The notes under the pieces: generated by a model | The model's database searches: none | Told to the model about the DNA's origin: nothing | Seen by the model: only the letters and a program-made list of their open reading frames with translations | Shown here: in pieces, positions 7,580 to 11,926 of the stretch | How positions within the stretch are numbered: the stretch's first letter is position 1 | Layout of the letters: every line of letters begins with the position of its first letter | Source of the DNA: an uncultured Clostridium sp. | Lineage (GTDB): Bacteria > Bacillota > Clostridia > Lachnospirales > Lachnospiraceae | Assembly (NCBI GenBank): GCA_945946715.1 | Contig: CAMEWU010000053.1 | Location: 1 to 11,926 of the forward strand | DNA length: 11,926 nucleotides | Reading direction: 5' to 3' | Made by a program: the position numbers and the translations under genes

Positions 7580-9175
7580 CTAATTATCATCATATTCCAC
7601 TGGAATATTCATTTCTTCAAATATATCCATCCGAACCAGTTCCTGCTGCATGGAATTGCTCGAATTTTTCTTTCGAAATTCTACAGAAACCTGCTTATTC
7701 AATACTTCCATAAATGCAGCTTCTATGGCCTGTCTGTCTTCTTCATTATTCATTAGCAGTCCCTGATTATGTTCATCCAGTAAGACTACAATCGTCTTAT
7801 GCTCTTTATTAATCCGTATATCTGACATTCGAAGCAGATTGGCCAGTGCCGGTTCCAATCGATGGAACACTTCGCTGCGTCTGCCTGCAATTTCCTGCAA
7901 CTCCTGCACCGTTGCTTCCGGCAATGTCTTTTTCAATTCCTCTAAAGTGACTTCCGGAGCTTCTTCCTGCACCGGCTGTGCTCCATACTGAGTTACTACC
8001 TGTGGTGCCGGATGTTCCAGACAGTTGTCCACACGTTTGGATAAATCATCTAATCTTTGCAGAATGGAATCATAATTCTGCTCCATTTCCGGTACACACA
8101 GCTTAATTACTGCCAGTTCTAAAACAACTCTCTTTTGACTGGCATATTTAATCGTATTGGACAATTCTGAAAAGATACGGATATATCGCATCAAGGCTTC
8201 TAAGGATAACTGCTCTGCCATTTTTTCCATAGCCGCCATATTTTCTTTTGAAAAATCCAATTTCAAAGCACTGTCTTTCGAACTCTTTATTAACAGCAGA
8301 TTTCGCATAAACCAGGTGAAATCTGTTATAAATTGTCCTAATTCCCTGCCCTGCCAAATGATTTCATCAATGATATCAACGGCCTGGGTCACTTCTTTTT
8401 TATCCACTGCATTTAGCAGACGGATAAACACTTCTGTATCCACAGCCCCTAATACATCTAAACATTTTTCATAGGTCAGGGTCTCTCCCAGATAAAATGC
8501 AATACACTGATCCAGCAGGCTCAATGCATCTCGCATGGAACCATCTGCAACTTTTGCAATGTAATCAATTGCCTTTTTTTCCACCTGCTGCCCTTCCCGT
8601 TCCATCAGGTCTGCCAAACGGTCGGATATGGTTTCAATGGAAATCCGGCGAAAGTCATACCGTTGGCAACGGGATAAAATGGTAATTGGTATCTTATGAA
8701 CTTCCGTTGTTGCCAATATAAAAATCACATAAGACGGCGGTTCCTCCAATGTCTTTAACAAAGCATTAAACGCTCCAATCGACAACATATGCACCTCGTC
8801 TATGATATATACTTTATATTTTCCTTCTGTAGGAGAATACTGTACTTCATCCCGAATCTCACGGATATTATCTACACCGTTATTGGAAGCCGCATCAATT
8901 TCAATTACATTCATGGAACTGCCTTCTGCAATGGACTTACAACTCGGGCATTCTCCGCAGGGACTGCCATCCACCGGATGTTCACAATTCACAGCTTTCG
9001 CAAACAGCTTTGCCACCGTTGTTTTACCCGTTCCCCGGGTACCACAAAACAAGTAAGCATGTCCAATCCGGTCATGTGTTAACTGGTTTCGCAACGTAGT
9101 TACGATATGCTCTTGTCCTTTCACCTCTTCAAAGGTATCCGGCCGCCATTTACGATATAATGCCATATATGACAT
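7580..9175 (-). CDS. dnaX: DNA polymerase III subunit gamma/tau
   Basis: DnaX is the ATPase core of the clamp loader that places the beta sliding clamp on primed DNA. From the chosen ATG (9173-9175) the protein has 531 residues and begins MSYMALYRKWRP, the canonical family start. An upstream in-frame GTG at 9182-9184 is less likely because its AGGA site would directly abut it. Motifs are Walker A GTRGTGKT (45-52), zinc-binding Cys64, Cys73, Cys76 and Cys79, DEVH of Walker B, ILATTE (sensor 1) and LSRCQRYDF (arginine-finger region). Domain III helices follow, then a C-terminal part of about 170 residues. I did not see an obvious slippery site and did not test for a gamma/tau frameshift. The gene begins 55 nt after the flavodoxin-like gene and runs into ybaB. 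No SRP RNA gene sits just upstream, unlike in many Firmicutes. Confidence 0.98.
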   Translation of the reverse strand: MSYMALYRKWRPDTFEEVKGQEHIVTTLRNQLTHDRIGHAYLFCGTRGTGKTTVAKLFAKAVNCEHPVDGSPCGECPSCKSIAEGSSMNVIEIDAASNNGVDNIREIRDEVQYSPTEGKYKVYIIDEVHMLSIGAFNALLKTLEEPPSYVIFILATTEVHKIPITILSRCQRYDFRRISIETISDRLADLMEREGQQVEKKAIDYIAKVADGSMRDALSLLDQCIAFYLGETLTYEKCLDVLGAVDTEVFIRLLNAVDKKEVTQAVDIIDEIIWQGRELGQFITDFTWFMRNLLLIKSSKDSALKLDFSKENMAAMEKMAEQLSLEALMRYIRIFSELSNTIKYASQKRVVLELAVIKLCVPEMEQNYDSILQRLDDLSKRVDNCLEHPAPQVVTQYGAQPVQEEAPEVTLEELKKTLPEATVQELQEIAGRRSEVFHRLEPALANLLRMSDIRINKEHKTIVVLLDEHNQGLLMNNEEDRQAIEAAFMEVLNKQVSVEFRKKNSSNSMQQELVRMDIFEEMNIPVEYDDN

Positions 9176-9230
9176 ATTCTTCACATCCTAATCTATTCTT
9201 TTAAATCACACTTTTTGCATTGGTTCTGCA

Positions 9231-10229
9231 TTAATAGCGGAACCGGAATATCTGGTCTAAGGTACGCAAAGTTTTAAAATTCCCCTTTGCAGTAATTTCT
9301 CCGGCCATAAATGCCCTTTGAAATGTATTCTTGCCACTAATAATCGCTTTTAGTATCTTTGTCTCTGCTTTCATAACTACATCCGCTTCCGTGTCATCAC
9401 TATACCAGCACTTGACGCTGTTTGGTGTCACCTCAATGGACAACGTAGCCTCTCTGTCCGGAATCATAATAATGTATTTCGCACTAAAATCCTCCATCGG
9501 ATAGAAATTCGTCCGTAGTTCCCGGATAAATTCTCCTTCTTTTTCCTGTGGCTCTGAATCTCCCAACATACTTTTGAACATAGCAGATAATTCTTCTATA
9601 TCCTTCTTCTGCTTCTTCACATAGGTATCATCAGAAACGAACCGGGATAACTGTTCACTTTCCTGTGGGGTCAAATCAATGGTCTTGGTCTTAGAAATAT
9701 TTTCTTTTACTGCCACATTACTATTTGGCAGAATCGGCATGGTCTGATTGATTGCCCGATATAAATCTTCTGCTTTCTTTTCAATGATTCCCCGATATAC
9801 CGGAGAAGTTTCAAAATCTGTATGATTCTCCACATATGCAGCCAATCCGTTCATCGGAATACCGCCCAGGGTTTCCCATCCTTTAATCAAGGTAAGCTCT
9901 GCATCCCGTTCTCCATAAGTTGTTGCCATAACCACCGGCAACATATAAATGCTTTTCAACTTCTCCTTATCTGCATACAACCAGCACATGTCTAAGAACT
10001 GCTGCATATAACCGCCAATTCCAAACCACTCCAGCGAAACAGCCAGAATGACACCATCTGCTTCTTTTAAGGTTGCCGGCAATGTAGCAATGGCATTCTT
10101 CTCTTCATACAAATTATACCGACGGACATCAACCCGAAGTTCTTCCAATACCTCCGTTAATTTTCCAATCACATATAAAGTTGGATCTTCTATCAATCCC
10201 CGTCCGCCATAATATATATTGATTTTCAT
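9231..10229 (-). CDS. Flavodoxin-fold protein fused to SCP2-like domain
   Basis: This 332-residue protein has two recognisable halves. Residues 1-165 look like the flavodoxin/NADPH-dependent FMN reductase fold: MKINIYYGG, DGVILAVSLEWFGIGGYMQQFLD (58-80) and VVMATTYGERDAE (99-111). Residues ~235-332 resemble an SCP2 (sterol carrier protein 2) lipid-binding domain, especially IISGKNTFQRAFMAGEITAKG (296-316). A charged linker rich in Glu and Lys joins them. The N-terminal loop reads YYGGRGLIED, so the usual Ser/Thr-rich FMN phosphate loop is not obvious and flavin binding is uncertain. No membrane segment or signal peptide is visible, so it is probably cytoplasmic. AAGGAG (10238-10243) lies 8 nt before the ATG. 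A good promoter lies upstream, so this gene heads the unit that continues into dnaX. The fold assignments are inference from motifs; the substrate is unknown. Confidence 0.82.
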   Translation of the reverse strand: MKINIYYGGRGLIEDPTLYVIGKLTEVLEELRVDVRRYNLYEEKNAIATLPATLKEADGVILAVSLEWFGIGGYMQQFLDMCWLYADKEKLKSIYMLPVVMATTYGERDAELTLIKGWETLGGIPMNGLAAYVENHTDFETSPVYRGIIEKKAEDLYRAINQTMPILPNSNVAVKENISKTKTIDLTPQESEQLSRFVSDDTYVKKQKKDIEELSAMFKSMLGDSEPQEKEGEFIRELRTNFYPMEDFSAKYIIMIPDREATLSIEVTPNSVKCWYSDDTEADVVMKAETKILKAIISGKNTFQRAFMAGEITAKGNFKTLRTLDQIFRFRY

Positions 10230-10243
10230 GGTGAATTCTCCTT

Positions 10244-10342
10244 TTATTCTTCAACTGTCTCATACCGTTCCCCTGTTTTCAGACAGTTTCCCACGTTAAA
10301 AATACTCCATATTATTATAGCGGAAAGCAACGATAAAAGCAA
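10244..10342 (-). CDS. Possible 32-residue small membrane protein, TTG start
   Basis: A short frame begins at TTG (10340-10342) and ends at TAA (10244-10246), just before the flavodoxin ribosome site. It would encode a hydrophobic helix (LLSLLSAIIIW) followed by a short charged tail ending GERYETVEE. A very strong ribosome-site-like run overlaps the FHA stop upstream, but its nearest part is about 14 nt from the TTG, which is rather far. The frame also overlaps a good promoter, so the hydrophobic codons may simply reflect TATAAT-rich DNA. I give it low weight. Confidence 0.2.
   Translation of the reverse strand: MLLSLLSAIIIWSIFNVGNCLKTGERYETVEE
10253..10288 (-). repeat. Inverted repeat in the flavodoxin leader
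   Basis: AACTGTCT and AGACAGTT form a perfect 8-bp inverted repeat with a 20-nt loop, inside the predicted 5' leader of the flavodoxin-like gene, about 10 nt upstream of its ribosome site. It can form an RNA hairpin or act as a protein site. No T-run follows, so it is not a terminator. The smaller CTGT/ACAG pair inside the same segment could compete with the main stem. Confidence 0.55.
10314..10342 (-). promoter_or_regulatory. Sigma-A-type promoter for the flavodoxin-dnaX unit
   Basis: The minus strand shows TTGCTT (10337-10342) as -35, a 17-bp spacer, and a perfect TATAAT (10314-10319) as -10. Transcription would start near 10307, leaving a leader of about 78 nt before the flavodoxin ATG. 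This is the best promoter in the window. It probably serves the flavodoxin gene, dnaX, ybaB and recR, and perhaps pfkA. Confidence 0.75.
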
Positions 10343-10355
10343 TGTTTAATGAAGA

Positions 10356-10372
10356 TTCCTCCCCTCCTCCTT
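10356..10372 (-). other. Orphan ribosome-site-like run at the FHA stop
   Basis: The purine run AAGGAGGAGGGGAGGAA overlaps the last two bases of the FHA stop codon. Such runs normally serve a gene starting 5-10 nt later, but no ATG, GTG or TTG start follows at that distance. It may serve the weak TTG frame at 10342 or be a remnant of a lost gene. Confidence 0.4.
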
Positions 10373-11648
10373 AATTCCCTGTTATCGACTTGCACCTTAC
10401 CCGATACTGCCCCGGACCTATGGCCAACAAATCACCATTTCCCAGTTGCTTTGCTTCTCCTGCTGCCAAACGAATTCCATTTACATAGGTACCATTTGTA
10501 GATTCTAAATCTTCCACATAAAGCAAACCTTCTCTGACATACAGCTTTAAATGCCGACGACTAATTCCTTCATCAGATAACAGATAATCCACCTCTCCCG
10601 CTTTTCTTCCCAGGATTCCAGGCAATTGATTTAACTGTATTCTTACCTGATTATCTCGTAAGTCCATCAACTCCCATTCCTCAAACGGAATATCTGTATT
10701 CAATATCATGGTTTCTTCTATCATTTGCGAAGGCTTTGCGTCTGCCATGATTTCAAATTCTTTTTTCTCTACCTGTTTTTTTTCTGTTTTTCCTCTGCTG
10801 TAAAACATACAATACAGCAAAAAAATCACCAAAACAGTCAAAATGATACAACATTTCAAGTCCGTTTCTCCATGAGTAATCCCCAAAAAACGAATTCCAA
10901 ATATCACGTCCAATACAAATGCAACAAGTGCCAGACTTCCATAAATATACCATTGTATCTTTCGTGTTTTCTGTTCCTGATTACCACCTGCCGCTTCTAT
11001 GTAATCCCATTTCTCTCCTTTTATTTCCCGGTTTTGTACTACCTGCTGTTTCACTATTCTTCTGTCATCCGGATGATTCTCATATGCATCCTGTTTCTCC
11101 TGTTTTACACCTTCTTCCAGATAGTGTTTTATCTCTTCTTCCTCCATGGTTCCATTTTGCAGTTTGCGATATAACCCATAGATAAATAATACTGCTTCGG
11201 AATTCCGGTAAGGAATATGTTTCATACAAAACTCTGTCAATTCCAGAAAATCCTTTTGAAATTCCCCGGATTCATTTGGATAATAGCAAAACTGAAATGC
11301 CCTCTTTTCAGGAAGATAAATAATTTTATCCGGTTGAAAAATCATCCCTTCTGCCGGCAGCAAATACTCTTCCATCTCCGTATAACAGTTTAAAATGGAT
11401 AGAAACAATGTCCTCAGCATTTCCCCATCCATCTCACCATGGTCAAACTGCTGCTGCAATGATATTCCGCCACTGATTTCATAACGGATACTTCCTTTTC
11501 CATCCTGTAACTGAAACTCCATAGGAAGCAGTCCGGTTCCACGATAATGCATAAGCATTTTTATTTCATATCGTTTCATATCAATGATGTTTGTTTCAAA
11601 AACCAGATATTGATGAAATCCTTCACTCAGTAACGAAGCTTTCAACAA
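10371..11648 (-). CDS. Membrane FHA-domain protein with DUF6382-like N-terminus
   Basis: This 425-residue protein has an N-terminal globular domain of about 170 residues that resembles DUF6382, including LPAEGMIFQPDKIIYLP (97-113) and FQFCYYP (118-124). An acidic/basic linker follows, then two membrane helices (~233-256 and ~264-283). The C-terminal FHA domain spans ~336-418 with LGRKAG (346-351), ISRRHLKLY (362-370) and STNGTYVNG (383-391). FHA domains bind phosphothreonine peptides, and the core Gly-Arg, Ser-Arg-Arg-His and Asn-Gly residues are all present. Both ends probably face the cytoplasm. I chose TTG (11646-11648) because AGGAGG (11656-11661) lies 7 nt upstream and the first ATG would remove part of the N-terminal domain. 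The gene overlaps the TadE-like gene by 26 nt, so it is translationally coupled. Similar proteins accompany Tad pilus loci in Clostridia, where phospho-signalling control of secretion or assembly is a reasonable inference. Confidence 0.88.
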   Translation of the reverse strand: MLKASLLSEGFHQYLVFETNIIDMKRYEIKMLMHYRGTGLLPMEFQLQDGKGSIRYEISGGISLQQQFDHGEMDGEMLRTLFLSILNCYTEMEEYLLPAEGMIFQPDKIIYLPEKRAFQFCYYPNESGEFQKDFLELTEFCMKHIPYRNSEAVLFIYGLYRKLQNGTMEEEEIKHYLEEGVKQEKQDAYENHPDDRRIVKQQVVQNREIKGEKWDYIEAAGGNQEQKTRKIQWYIYGSLALVAFVLDVIFGIRFLGITHGETDLKCCIILTVLVIFLLYCMFYSRGKTEKKQVEKKEFEIMADAKPSQMIEETMILNTDIPFEEWELMDLRDNQVRIQLNQLPGILGRKAGEVDYLLSDEGISRRHLKLYVREGLLYVEDLESTNGTYVNGIRLAAGEAKQLGNGDLLAIGPGQYRVRCKSITGN

Positions 11649-11926
11649 GCTGCCACCTCCTTAGGCATTCTTCTGTATTCGTGTTCCGATAGATAATCTG
11701 TTCTTTTGAAATAATCGGATAACCTTGTACCAGTTCTACTTCCACTTTTTGCTCATAAACCTGTTTATCAGCTTCCGACAAAAGCGTATCAGACAGTACC
11801 GCCTCATCTACAGCTTTTATCATCAACTCTGCATGTATTTTTGCCTGTTGCAATACACTTATGAGCATTGTAATAAACAACACCATAATCATTAAAATAA
11901 TAGGCATAATCAAGGTTACTTCCACT
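11623..11926 (-). CDS. TadE-like pseudopilin, 5' end cut by window
   Basis: The visible 100 residues begin VEVTLIMPIILMIMVLF, a hydrophobic segment with Glu at the position expected for Glu5 of type IV prepilin-like proteins (pattern TVExxLxxP). The GTG at 11923-11925 is therefore probably an internal Val codon, and the true start with its short leader lies outside the window. Residues ~3-25 form the membrane helix; the rest (KIHAELMIKAVDEAVLSD and after) is a short soluble domain. TadE-type proteins are minor pseudopilins processed by a prepilin peptidase and needed for Tad/Flp pilus assembly. The gene ends at TGA (11623-11625), inside the start of the FHA gene. The assignment rests on this motif and the FHA neighbour. 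Confidence 0.7.
   Translation of the reverse strand, partial: VEVTLIMPIILMIMVLFITMLISVLQQAKIHAELMIKAVDEAVLSDTLLSEADKQVYEQKVEVELVQGYPIISKEQIIYRNTNTEECLRRWQLVESFVTE
11656..11661 (-). promoter_or_regulatory. Ribosome binding site for the FHA gene TTG start
   Basis: AGGAGG lies inside the end of the TadE-like gene, 7 nt before the TTG at 11646-11648. Its strength and spacing support use of the rare TTG start. Confidence 0.7.

Noticed and set aside
9185..9230. Possible SRP RNA (ffs) gene between the flavodoxin-like gene and dnaX, as in many Firmicutes
   Set aside because: The gap is only about 46-55 nt, and no GGAA-tetraloop SRP Alu/S-domain core is visible there or in 10230-10370.
10725..11185. 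Overlapping plus-strand frames rich in Phe, Leu and Tyr opposite the FHA gene
   Set aside because: They lie antisense to a well-supported gene, have no ribosome site, and their hydrophobicity reflects the complement of Lys/Glu-rich codons.
11623..11925. GTG at 11923-11925 as the true start of the TadE-like gene
   Set aside because: The sequence begins mid-motif (VEVTLIMP), so the GTG is more likely the Val before Glu5 of the pseudopilin segment and the start is outside the window.

Overview
All genes in this window are on the minus strand, so gene order runs from high to low coordinates. The base composition is AT-rich, strong AGGAGG-type ribosome sites are common, and the flavodoxin gene has a sigma-A-like promoter. 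The dnaX-ybaB-recR order and the family mix (YlmH, an FHA protein with a DUF6382-like N-terminus, a mixed-type phosphofructokinase, a 7TM-PAS-GGDEF enzyme) point to a Gram-positive anaerobe of the class Clostridia, most likely Lachnospiraceae. This assignment is inferred from gene families, not from a marker gene.

Right end (about 10371-11926): the end of a tight-adherence (Tad/Flp) pilus or related secretion locus. A TadE-like pseudopilin is cut by the window edge. It overlaps a membrane FHA protein that starts at TTG.

Middle right (7214-10342): a good promoter (TTGCTT, 17 bp, TATAAT) with a leader containing an inverted repeat starts a unit. The unit encodes a flavodoxin-fold/SCP2-like fusion, DnaX (polymerase III clamp-loader subunit), YbaB nucleoid-associated protein and RecR recombination mediator. 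The dnaX-ybaB-recR trio is the conserved DNA replication and repair cluster.

Middle (5414-6618): pfkA follows recR and encodes a phosphofructokinase whose active-site signature mixes ATP-type and PPi-type residues. A small palindrome lies at the recR stop. An unusually long hairpin without a U-tract follows the pfkA stop.

Left (1-5288): an apparent second unit. It holds an unrecognised 130-residue protein, an 840-residue membrane-anchored extracytoplasmic protein, the YlmH S4-domain RNA-binding protein and a membrane diguanylate cyclase. The cyclase frame is open for 503 codons and runs off the left edge. The C-terminus of the 840-residue protein looks like a C39-type papain fold with both catalytic positions replaced.

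No rRNA, tRNA, CRISPR, insertion sequence or phage gene was seen. No gap between genes exceeds 300 bases. The most unusual items are the apparent pseudopeptidase envelope protein, the U-less hairpin after pfkA, the leader and possible hidden small ORF between the FHA and flavodoxin genes, and the hybrid phosphofructokinase signature.
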